DNA from: Bryobacteraceae bacterium
GTDB lineage: Bacteria; Acidobacteriota; Terriglobia; Bryobacterales; Bryobacteraceae
DNA length: 64,000 bases
Direction of reading: 5' to 3'
Assembly (NCBI GenBank): GCA_026129905.1
Contig: JAHCHE010000003.1
Location: forward strand, 186,001-250,000
The translations under genes were made by a program, and so were the position numbers. Below the pieces are notes generated by a model. It made no database searches. It had not been told where the DNA came from and saw only the letters and a list, made by a program, of their open reading frames with translations. Positions 36,029-43,852 of this stretch are shown piece after piece (position 1 is the first letter of the stretch; every line of letters begins with the position of its first letter).

Positions 36029-39000
36029 TCACTGCGCCCGGACCAGTTGAAGACGTGTGCCGGTGTCGTAGGCCGCGTCGTAGGCCGCGCGAAAATTCGG
36101 GTACGTGAGGTCTACGAATTCCGCTTGTGCCTTTGGTGACGTGGGCCGACGCCAGACCACCATGTACAAGACTTGCCCGTTAAGCCTATACGGCTCGAAC
36201 AACTGTATACGCCATTGGTTCCCTAGCGCCTCCTGATATGCGCGGAACTGTGCTTCCGTCAGCCCGGAGAGCGGGAACTGCCGTTCCGTAGTGCGATGCC
36301 AGACGGCGATATACCGTGCGACGCCGCCGAGCACGTATGGTTGGAGACTCTTTAGGCCGTAGCCTTTGTCCAAAAACTCACTGTGCTCCTTGATGAGCTG
36401 CGTCCACGTCGCCCCGTAACGTTGGAATTCGCCGTCAGTACCGCGACGCCACACAGCCGCGTAGCGAACCTCCCCACCCATTACGTACACCCGGAGAATC
36501 TTCAGGCGCCAGCCGTCCAACCAAATTCTGTCGTACTTGCTGCGGAACGCCGAATAGCTCAGGCTGTACTCCTCCATCTGTTGTTCAGTGCCCTTGCGCC
36601 AAACTGCATTATACAAGAGACGGTTGTCGGCTACGTATGGCTGTAGATCGTGAAGCCGCCAGCCCTGGTACCAAAGTATGTCGTTCAGTCCTCTGTAATC
36701 ACCTTCGCTCCATCCAAAGACCGCGATCTCCGGATCGTTACCACGCTCAGTTACGGCCGAGAATGCCCCAGGCACTCTCACCGGGTAACGGAGGCGCAGC
36801 GTGTAATCGCCGAGGATGCCCCACCAATACGTCCGTTTTCGAGCGCTGAGGTCGCCAGTCAAGTAATCGCGGTCTCCGGCTATGGCGAGTGAGTACCTCT
36901 TCCAGATATCGCCGAAGACGGCGTTCTCATTGTCTCGAAAATACTCTTGTCCTTCCGGGTAATCGTAAAACAGTTTGTCACGGGCCATCAGGGCCAGCAC
37001 TTTAGCATAAAAAAGAATGCTCTCAGCGTTCTGCCCAGGGTCGGTGGGGCGGACGGGGGTGTTGACATTGCAGCCGCCGTGCACCATCAGACTTGGCGAA
37101 GTGAACATCAGTTTTCGGTTCTTCCACAACGAGCGGTAGAACAGGAATGTAGCATTAGACCTGTCAGGCGGCTCGGGAGCCCACTCCTGTCCGTGCGGTC
37201 GTGGGCTCCAGCCATGAAAGGGCCCCATTTCTTGCAGCAGCCTGGCGGCAGTGGATTGTTCAAACATAGTTGCAAACAGAGATGAGTGTGCCATCACAAA
37301 ACGAAGAGCCACACTTTTCTTAAGCCATTCCGCGTAATCAGCCAATGTGGCATTCCTCGGCGCATTTACTGGGCCACCCGTATAGTCACGTCGTAACTTG
37401 GAGACCCAGGTCGAAAACCACTCGACAGGAAATATCCATTGGCCGTTTTCTTTTTCCGGGTTCGTTGCCGCGCCGGGTCGAAAAATCCGGTTCTGGGAGA
37501 AATAGCCGATGCGAAACATGTGGTTGTTATCGAAGTACTCCACCAGCAACGTGCGTTCAAGGTCGGCTGAGAACACCAGAGGGGGACCTGCAGGCCCCTG
37601 TAGAACTCGGGGCTTTCCGAACTGATCGTATAGGCCCTTGCCAGTGCTGTCTCGGAAGTTAAAGTCGTACTCGAATGCAGCGGAACGCGGGTTGATGCGG
37701 CTCACATAAATGTCGGGTATCGCGATCGCGCTGCGGTTACGCAGGTCGGACGCGCTGACCTCAGCGCTGCGCCAAGCTGTAGTCACACTGAGAGTCAAAG
37801 TGTCCCCCGAGACACTTGCGGTGTACTGTGCATCGTCCAGGAAAAAGAAGTCCCCATAGTTCACGTTACCGCGAATGAAGTTATCCTTGGTCCGAGATGT
37901 GATCGTAAACGATGGAGTCTTGAATTTCTTCTTGAGTTCGTCAGCATTCATGTTTTGTGGCACCGCACATATATATTCAACGGCCCTATTGGGTTGTGTA
38001 TACAGGCTTTCCCAATTGCCATCCAAATCGGCAAGGGGGATGTCCGGGCGGTTTGCCATAATTCCGGGGTAAATCGTGACGGCCAATCTGTTACCAAGTC
38101 CAACGCAGTCGTCGGTGGCTGTCCCCTCCCTCGGCCACGCGAAGCGATGCACCAGTTTCGCTTCCGGAAATCGCCCGACGAAAATAACGCCGTCCAGCTT
38201 ATAGTGTGCTTTAACAAGTTTCAGAAAGCGCCGGATGGCCAGCAAGGTTCGGCCCTGCTGACCCGTGCCGACGTCGACATTGGCTTCCAACACGAGGGAA
38301 TATCGTCCATCGCTCCACAGGTCCTGCTTGAAACGGATCAGCCTTGTTTTAAGTTGGGTGACGTTGTATAAGGAATTCGGGATCTCCTCCAAAAGGCGAG
38401 GTTCGATAAATACGATCGTCAGGGGCTTATTTGGTGGAACGTAAGCTGGGTCAAGCTCAACTCCTTGGACCGGGGTCAGCGAGGCGATCTCGATTCTGCC
38501 ATCCGCGGGGGGGAAGTCGTAGTTTTTGTATTCGTTCAACAAATCGGCCATTGTAATTACATACTGAGTGAGGTTAGCCTGCCCTTCTGACATAGTGACC
38601 TGCGGCATGCCGCCGGCAACGGAGAGAGCGTTCGAGCGCTGACTTGAGAGAGCGGCTCGGTCTGGCGCGGAGGGCGCCCCTGGTTGTGTGCGAGTGAAAG
38701 CGAACACGTAGGCGGCGCCCGCGCGGGGAATGCTGTCGTCGTTCTCATCGCCCCCGACGCCTCTCGCGTTTCCGGCCTCGGCAAACGCGCCAACGGCAAT
38801 GGTATCGCCCGAGAACGCCAACGAAGCGCCGAACAGGTCGCCGACGTCGCCGTTGGAGGCTTTGAGGTGCGCCACCTGGTACCAGGCGCCGGCGACCCGC
38901 GCATAAGTGTAAGCAGCGCCCGTACCAAGGGCGGCGCTGCCGTTCTGCTTCGCGGCCCCCGCGGCCGCGCCAGGCGCCCCAACGATGGCAGTGTCGCCCG

Positions 39001-40807
39001 AGACGGCCACGGTGGAGCCGAAATAGGAGTAATCGCCCGCTTCGGTATTGGTGGGTTTCAAATGCGCCTGCCGGCTCCATGCGCTGCCGCTCCGCGCAAA
39101 CACGTAGGCGGCGCCCGTGAATTTGGCGTTCTCCTGAGGCGCGCCGACCAGAATGGTGTTGTCCGACACCGCCACCGCCTTGCCGAACATGCACTCGGCG
39201 CTAGCGTTGTCCGCCTTCAGGTAGGCCTCCTGGCTCCAGGCCCCACTGCTCCGTACGAACACATAGGCGGCGCCCGCCGCGCGCGCGCTGTTGTCGTTCT
39301 GGTTCCCGCTCCCGCTGCCGGCTTCACCGGCGGCCCCGACCACCACCGTCTCGCCTGAGATGGCCACCGAGGAACCGAAGGAGTCGCCCGGGTCGGCGTT
39401 GGAGGCCTTGAGGTAGGCCTGCTGGCTCCAGGTACTGCCGCTTCGCACGAACACGTAGGCGGCGCCAGCGCCGACGGCGCCGTTGTCGCTCTGGTTCCCG
39501 TTGATGGCTCGGGCGCCGCTGGCCTCACCGGCGGCCCCGACGACGATCGTATCTCCTGACAGGGTCACGGCAATGCCGAAGAAGTCGTTGGCGTCGGTGT
39601 TGGAGGCTTTGAGATAGGCCTGCTGGCTCCAGGCGCCTCCGTTTCGCACGAACACGTAGGCGGCGCCGGCGCGCGGCGCGCTGTTGTCGTTCTGATTCCC
39701 ATTGATCCCTTTGGCGTTGCTCGCCTCACCATACGCTCCCACCACAATGGTGTCGCCGGAGATAGCGACGGAAGAGCCAAACAGGTCGCCGGCGTCGGTG
39801 TTGGAAGCTTTTAGGTAGGCCTGCTGCGTCCAGGCACCATCGCTCCGCACAAACACGTAGGCGGCGCCGGAGGTACGAGCGCTGCTGTCGCTCTGGTCGC
39901 CGTTCACGCCTTTCGCGCCGCTGGACTCGGTCGGCGCTCCGACCACGACAGTGTCGCCCGAGACTGCCACCGCCGCGCCGAACCAGCCATTGGCGTTGTC
40001 GGGGTCGCCTCCTCGCGTGTTGGAGGCCTTCAGGTATGCCTGTTGAGAGATCGGGTCGATGATGGGATCAATGGTGATCGGGTAGCTGGCGCCGGTCTCA
40101 TCCACCGCGAGCCGCAGCCCGATGCCGGCGGGCTCCAGACGCGCCGCCAGGAGTCTTCCCGTCGCGTCCCAGACCTTCAGACCGGCATAGCGCAGCACCG
40201 AGCGGCCTTCCGTGTCAAGGAAACGTACATCGCGCCCTCCCGACTGGATGATTGGCAGCAGCCCGCCGCGCACCACGAGCCGGAGCGAGAGACGGGCGCC
40301 GTCGCCCGGCGGCCGCGCCCGCAATGTGAAACCGTGCTCCAGTCCGCGCTGGTCGTTAATGAACCATTCCTCCAGGATCTCGTCCCACGCGTAGCTGACG
40401 CGATCGTTTCCCGCCGTCACGCGCGCCGCCCCCTTGACTGCGCGTTCGTGGCCGGCGAATCCGTAGCTTTCGAGCTCCAAGCCCCACCGCCAGCCGGCGC
40501 CGTCCGGCTCGACGGAGAATCCACGTCCGTCGAAGGTGGTGAGGAATCGCTTATCCGGATTCCGCGCGAGATAGGCGCCTCCGGCCCGGAAGGCAGCCCG
40601 AATGTTTTGCCGGGATTCACTCCGGATCATTCGCCAGTCCAACCTGGTGATGCCCGATGGCGCCGTTTCCCGCGCCACCACCCGCTCGCCGGAATTGGTG
40701 GACTCGCCTGGAAAGACGTGTCCGACTGCGCTCAGGTCCTGCACCGCCGCCAACCCACCCAGCGCCGCCAGCAGCGCTCCAGATGTCCTCGTCAGTTTGC
40801 CCAGCAT
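36029..40807 (-). CDS. 1592-aa exported protein: FG-GAP propeller, gingipain-like region, BTRD1-like repeats
   Basis: ATG 40807 starts a signal peptide (TSGALLAALGGLAAV). Residues about 40-250 form an N-terminal beta-rich domain. About 253-700 are seven FG-GAP repeats (QQAYLKASNT ... DLFGSSVAISGDTIVVGA, repeated) as in a seven-bladed integrin-alpha-like propeller. About 790-1290 resemble a C25/gingipain-like region: LLAIRRFLKLVKAHYKL, DGVIFVGRFPEAKLVHRF and AIPDIYVSRINPR, with candidate catalytic His1174 (VMAHSSLF) and Cys1246 (MVHGGCNV). This is inference. From about 1375 to the end are four full and one partial unit of about 48 residues with W..GWRL..LQPYV......Y.AVWR, like the BTRD1 repeat of polyglycine hydrolases. 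DNA for the C-terminal half (36.0-38.6 kb) is clearly lower in GC than the propeller half. The PAN protein gene follows 220 nt downstream. Confidence 0.8.
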   Translation of the reverse strand: MLGKLTRTSGALLAALGGLAAVQDLSAVGHVFPGESTNSGERVVARETAPSGITRLDWRMIRSESRQNIRAAFRAGGAYLARNPDKRFLTTFDGRGFSVEPDGAGWRWGLELESYGFAGHERAVKGAARVTAGNDRVSYAWDEILEEWFINDQRGLEHGFTLRARPPGDGARLSLRLVVRGGLLPIIQSGGRDVRFLDTEGRSVLRYAGLKVWDATGRLLAARLEPAGIGLRLAVDETGASYPITIDPIIDPISQQAYLKASNTRGGDPDNANGWFGAAVAVSGDTVVVGAPTESSGAKGVNGDQSDSSARTSGAAYVFVRSDGAWTQQAYLKASNTDAGDLFGSSVAISGDTIVVGAYGEASNAKGINGNQNDNSAPRAGAAYVFVRNGGAWSQQAYLKASNTDANDFFGIAVTLSGDTIVVGAAGEASGARAINGNQSDNGAVGAGAAYVFVRSGSTWSQQAYLKASNADPGDSFGSSVAISGETVVVGAAGEAGSGSGNQNDNSARAAGAAYVFVRSSGAWSQEAYLKADNASAECMFGKAVAVSDNTILVGAPQENAKFTGAAYVFARSGSAWSRQAHLKPTNTEAGDYSYFGSTVAVSGDTAIVGAPGAAAGAAKQNGSAALGTGAAYTYARVAGAWYQVAHLKASNGDVGDLFGASLAFSGDTIAVGAFAEAGNARGVGGDENDDSIPRAGAAYVFAFTRTQPGAPSAPDRAALSSQRSNALSVAGGMPQVTMSEGQANLTQYVITMADLLNEYKNYDFPPADGRIEIASLTPVQGVELDPAYVPPNKPLTIVFIEPRLLEEIPNSLYNVTQLKTRLIRFKQDLWSDGRYSLVLEANVDVGTGQQGRTLLAIRRFLKLVKAHYKLDGVIFVGRFPEAKLVHRFAWPREGTATDDCVGLGNRLAVTIYPGIMANRPDIPLADLDGNWESLYTQPNRAVEYICAVPQNMNADELKKKFKTPSFTITSRTKDNFIRGNVNYGDFFFLDDAQYTASVSGDTLTLSVTTAWRSAEVSASDLRNRSAIAIPDIYVSRINPRSAAFEYDFNFRDSTGKGLYDQFGKPRVLQGPAGPPLVFSADLERTLLVEYFDNNHMFRIGYFSQNRIFRPGAATNPEKENGQWIFPVEWFSTWVSKLRRDYTGGPVNAPRNATLADYAEWLKKSVALRFVMAHSSLFATMFEQSTAARLLQEMGPFHGWSPRPHGQEWAPEPPDRSNATFLFYRSLWKNRKLMFTSPSLMVHGGCNVNTPVRPTDPGQNAESILFYAKVLALMARDKLFYDYPEGQEYFRDNENAVFGDIWKRYSLAIAGDRDYLTGDLSARKRTYWWGILGDYTLRLRYPVRVPGAFSAVTERGNDPEIAVFGWSEGDYRGLNDILWYQGWRLHDLQPYVADNRLLYNAVWRKGTEQQMEEYSLSYSAFRSKYDRIWLDGWRLKILRVYVMGGEVRYAAVWRRGTDGEFQRYGATWTQLIKEHSEFLDKGYGLKSLQPYVLGGVARYIAVWHRTTERQFPLSGLTEAQFRAYQEALGNQWRIQLFEPYRLNGQVLYMVVWRRPTSPKAQAEFVDLTYPNFRAAYDAAYDTGTRLQLVRAQ
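38690..40060 (-). repeat. Seven tandem FG-GAP coding repeats inside the 1592-aa gene
   Basis: Seven units of about 190-200 bp, each with a near-identical start (QAYLKASN), a central SGDTIVVGA and an AAYVFVR end. Repeats 1-4 are most alike at DNA level; 5-7 are more diverged. The similarity suggests recent unit duplication or conversion. Confidence 0.85.
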
Positions 40808-41274
40808 GGTCGCCGCCCTCTCTTTCGCCCGGTGTTCGCCATCCTGTTGCGAACACCTTGGACTTTTTACCGAAGTTAGCGGCAGAATACCGCAAGCGAA
40901 GAGGAAGGTGGCGTTACTAACGGTTACATCCCCGGTTACATTGGGTCCGAAGGACGTTATTAACGTACGTTACACCGGCCAAGAGAGGCGAAAGCCGCCA
41001 CGCGCCCCGAGCCCCCACCCTTCGGTGGTGCACGAAACCCGACGCGTCCGCCTACTTCCCATCGCCCGCCAGCGGAGCGTATACTGGCATGGTCCAGGCG
41101 CGAGACACCGTTGATGCTGCACTCCAACTCGCAGATCGCCAATATCCCAACACGGCCCAGCGTCTTCGGCCTGGCGTCGCCACCGGAACTTCAAACCGAT
41201 TTCCCCGGCCAACCCTCGAGCGGCAGCAGCGACTCCATTTCGTTCCGAACGGCGGTCGTAGCCAGTCGCCACGC
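40808..41274. other. Junction region between the 1592-aa gene and the second duplicated copy
   Basis: It holds the likely promoter of the 1592-aa gene (TATTCT on the minus strand near 40882), an inverted repeat TGTTCG/CGAACA (40843-40865), two GGTTACA direct repeats near 40922-40940, and a perfect palindrome TAACGTACGTTA (40961-40972). From about 41089 open frames continue into the pgi fragment but match nothing I recognise. No insertion sequence or tRNA is seen at the junction. Confidence 0.4.
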
Positions 41275-41749
41275 CTTCGTCACCTTCATCCGCGTCCTCG
41301 AAGCCGGCGCGGATCCGGTCGAGGTAGCCCCGGGAGCGCGATCGGGCGACTACCTGCACGGTTTCCTGCTCGGCACGCGCGAAGCGCTTTCGGGCAACGG
41401 ACGCGAATCGATGACCATCACCGTCCGGCGCGTGGACGCCCGAACCGTCGGCGGGCTGATCGCGCTCTTCGAACGGGCCGTCGGCTTCTACGCGACGCTG
41501 ATCCGCATCAACGCCTATCATCAACCCGGCGTGCAGGCCGGCAAGGACGCCGCGGACCAGGCGCTGGCGCTCCAAAGCAGGATCGAACGGCAGCTTTCCG
41601 CATCGCCCCAAACCGCGGAGCAGATCGCCGGGGAAATCGACGCCGGCGACGTGGAAACGGTCTACCTGATCCTGGAGCACCTCGCCGCCAATGGCCGTGC
41701 GCGAGCCTCCGGCAGCGGCCCCGGCGCCGCCTTCGCTACGCCCGCTTGA
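41111..41749 (+). pseudogene. Truncated pgi 3' fragment fused to unrelated upstream sequence
   Basis: The last 158 codons of pgi (41275-41749) are identical to those of the intact gene. They are joined in frame to about 54 upstream codons (start [13 protein letters not shown]) unrelated to pgi. Both SIS phosphate-binding loops are missing, so it cannot isomerise sugars. The open frame is probably accidental and the fragment a by-product of the duplication. Confidence 0.8.
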
Positions 41750-42995
41750 GCATTCGCTCCAGCGCCAGCAGGTTCAGCATGAGATGGCGCGGATGATGGA
41801 AGTTCTCCACGCGGTTCGCATGCCGCTCGAATGTCACTTTCCGGTCCGCCGCCGTTATCCATAGCGGGAACCCATATTGCTTCAGCGGGTACTTCGCCTG
41901 CACGTAGGCGTACGTGCGGTCGAACATCTCCCGCGCCCAGGCCTCGCCCGTCTGCTCGACGACGCAAAGCGCGCCGATCAGCGTCTCTTCCTGCGCCCAA
42001 AGAACCTTGTCCACGCTCCAGACGTTGTTATCGACGTGCTGGAGGTTGCGGAACACGCCGCCATAAACGTCGTCCCAGGCGACCTCGACGTGCCGCCGGA
42101 ACCGTCCGGCTACCGTCCGGAAGAGTCCCATGTCCCGCAGCCGCAGCGCTTCGTACATCAGCATCCACAGCGTTTCGATGGCGTGTCCTGTGTACACGAG
42201 CTGCCCGTATTCGTTGTCCGGCCGCGACAGGTCGTGGTTGAGCAGCTCATTGTTCAAGTGGAACGCCGGGTTGTAATGCCGGTTCATCACCGCGTCCACG
42301 CACCGCGCGGCAATGGCTTCGATCTCCGCGTCCCGGCGCGTCTTCAGCATTTCGGTGGCGATGCGGACCAGCACCATCCAGACGCCCTGAATGCGCGCTC
42401 CGGGAAACGGCCGTGCGCCCGGGCCTAGATAGGTCTCGCCGATCCGCGGCTCGTAATCGTCGCGGTCGTATATGCGCACGCACTTCAGCACAATCTCTTT
42501 GGCCATGTCCCAATAGCGGGGATCGCCCGCCGCCCTGGAGTACTCGGCGAAGCCCTCGGCGATGAACAGGTCGCCATAGATCGCCGTATCCGGCGGGCTC
42601 GCCGGCGCGCCCTCGCGCGTGAACGTCGCCGGCCACAAGCCTTCACCCGCCGGCTTGTTCTTGAGAACGAACGCCGCCGACTTCGCCGCCACCTCCAGGT
42701 ACTTCCGCTCGCTCCCGAAGTTGTTGTACAGGAACGAATAGACACAGATTCCGCGCCCCTCGTACCAAGCTCGCTTGTCGGTATTGACCCGTGCGCCGTC
42801 GCGATCCGTGGCGCACAGGAAGCCGCCGTACTCGTGATCGACGACGTACCGCTCCATGAACGGAAGGAAATCGTCGAACAGGTCTGTCTGGTACTGCTCC
42901 CGCAGCTTTTCCAGCCGCTCGCGCGAAAGGCTCTCCGCAAGCCCGGACACAACCCCAGCCGCAGGCGCCTGAAAAAGGAATGACCGCCGCCGCAC
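41736..42995 (-). CDS. AGE-family epimerase/isomerase, copy 2
   Basis: 419 aa from GTG 42995, same length as copy 1. The C-terminal part is identical to copy 1. The rest carries a modest number of substitutions, for example YQTDLF for YRADLF, VNTDKR for VNAGKR, GICVYS for GIWVYS, NNFGSE for NNLASE, NPAFHL for HPAFQL. The barrel motifs [19 protein letters not shown] and [10 protein letters not shown] are intact, and so are the -10 element and the exported N-terminus. Most changes look tolerated, so both copies may be active; Trp to Cys in GIWVYS is the most suspicious because it lies in a conserved barrel segment. It overlaps the pgi fragment end by 14 bp as in copy 1. Confidence 0.87.
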   Translation of the reverse strand: MRRRSFLFQAPAAGVVSGLAESLSRERLEKLREQYQTDLFDDFLPFMERYVVDHEYGGFLCATDRDGARVNTDKRAWYEGRGICVYSFLYNNFGSERKYLEVAAKSAAFVLKNKPAGEGLWPATFTREGAPASPPDTAIYGDLFIAEGFAEYSRAAGDPRYWDMAKEIVLKCVRIYDRDDYEPRIGETYLGPGARPFPGARIQGVWMVLVRIATEMLKTRRDAEIEAIAARCVDAVMNRHYNPAFHLNNELLNHDLSRPDNEYGQLVYTGHAIETLWMLMYEALRLRDMGLFRTVAGRFRRHVEVAWDDVYGGVFRNLQHVDNNVWSVDKVLWAQEETLIGALCVVEQTGEAWAREMFDRTYAYVQAKYPLKQYGFPLWITAADRKVTFERHANRVENFHHPRHLMLNLLALERMLKRA

Positions 42996-43000
42996 GTCCC

Positions 43001-43006
43001 AGGATA
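43001..43006 (-). promoter_or_regulatory. -10 element (TATCCT) before AGE copy 2
   Basis: Same TATCCT, 5 nt before GTG 42995, retained from the duplication. Confidence 0.35.
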
Positions 43007-43109
43007 CTGCCGGCTGGCCGCCGGCGAGGCGTACGCCGCCCGCGGAAAAAAGCGGAGCGAACCCGAAACAGAGGTGTCTTCACCTATGATGAGACCGAAT
43101 GGGCGGGCC

Positions 43110-43126
43110 GTCTTACACTGTAAGAC
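43110..43126. other. Inverted repeat GTCTTAC-ACT-GTAAGAC
   Basis: A perfect 7-bp inverted repeat with a 3-nt spacer, followed by TTTG, 22 nt upstream of the -35 of the FecR-like gene. It may be an operator, or a short hairpin for transcripts entering this region. Confidence 0.35.
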
Positions 43127-43147
43127 TTTGAGAACAAAGGATTTATC

Positions 43148-43177
43148 TTGATTTCCAGGGGGCTGCGGGAGTACAAT
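43148..43177 (+). promoter_or_regulatory. Sigma-70-type promoter of the FecR-like gene
   Basis: TTGATT (43148-43153) and TACAAT (43172-43177) with an 18-nt spacer. Transcription would start near 43184, inside or just after the first possible start codon. Confidence 0.6.
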
Positions 43178-43196
43178 TCGGATGAGGAGGTTCCTC

Positions 43197-43832
43197 GTGT
43201 CACGCTTCGTATTAGCTGCAATACTCGCAGTAGTATGCATCGCGGTGGCCGGGCCATTGGCGACTGTGGCCACGGTGACCAGCCCGCAATCGTTCCGGAT
43301 AAACGGAACGGATGTCCCGGTAGCAGGCGTACCGAACTGGCCGGTCGTTCCAGGGGACGTGATCGAAACCGGGAACGCGCCCGCCTTGGTGAAGTTTCGA
43401 GACGGCGGGACCGTATATCTGCTGGCTCGGACGAAAGTCACCATCACCACGTCGGCTAACAGGGTGGAGGCGCGCCTGGAGACTGGGGCGCTCAGCTACA
43501 ATCTGCCGAAGGATTCCCGGGTGGATATTGCGGCTCTGAAGAAAGAGCGGATTCCGCAGAGATCGGGATCGGGTCGCCTGGTAGCCAGCGGAGGAGAAGG
43601 TTACTGGAACCCGTTGGACGCCGCTTTTCTCGGAGCGGATCCGCGCCAACAGGAACCGATCATCTTCCATAGCTATCGCCTGAACAATTTCAACCTGGAT
43701 TTCGTGGGGAAATGGCGGGAATATGAGCCCGACTGGAGCGCCAAGCCAGGGGAGATCGGCAAAGGCACGCTGCCGCCTGCGCCGGAAATAAGACCTCCGC
43801 TACCGGCGCCCACGTCGAACTGGCAACCGTAA
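43197..43832 (+). CDS. FecR-domain-like exported protein
   Basis: 211 aa from GTG 43197, favoured because GAGGAGG (43184-43190) is 6 nt upstream and the promoter would begin transcripts near 43184. An in-frame ATG at 43182 adds 5 residues and is possible on a leaderless message. A signal peptide (RFVLAAILAVVCIAVAG) is followed by a FecR-like beta domain (about 25-100: GTDVPVAGVPNWPVVPGDVIETG, ALVKFRDGGTVYLLARTKV) and a Pro-rich tail. FecR-type domains of this stand-alone kind are frequent in Acidobacteriota beside exopolysaccharide genes and are not the iron-citrate regulator. It heads a same-strand series 43.2-48.0 kb and may scaffold surface polymer. Confidence 0.75.
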   Translation: MSRFVLAAILAVVCIAVAGPLATVATVTSPQSFRINGTDVPVAGVPNWPVVPGDVIETGNAPALVKFRDGGTVYLLARTKVTITTSANRVEARLETGALSYNLPKDSRVDIAALKKERIPQRSGSGRLVASGGEGYWNPLDAAFLGADPRQQEPIIFHSYRLNNFNLDFVGKWREYEPDWSAKPGEIGKGTLPPAPEIRPPLPAPTSNWQP

Positions 43833-43852
43833 GGCGGTCGCGGAGGAATCCG

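Larger units (their letters stand above)
41275..43023. repeat. Direct duplication, copy 2 (pgi 3' end + AGE epimerase gene)
   Basis: Second copy of 31816-33564 at an offset of 9459 bp. Identical to 42095, then scattered substitutions without indels. It carries only the pgi tail, which shows copy 1 (with full pgi) is ancestral at the left end. Confidence 0.95.

Noticed and set aside
38690-40060. CRISPR-like repeat array
   Set aside because: The periodic repeats are in-frame FG-GAP protein units of about 190-200 bp, not 25-40-bp repeats with unique spacers.
43182-43196. ATG 43182 as the FecR-like start
   Set aside because: The promoter would start transcripts near 43184 and GAGGAGG fits GTG 43197; kept only as an alternative.
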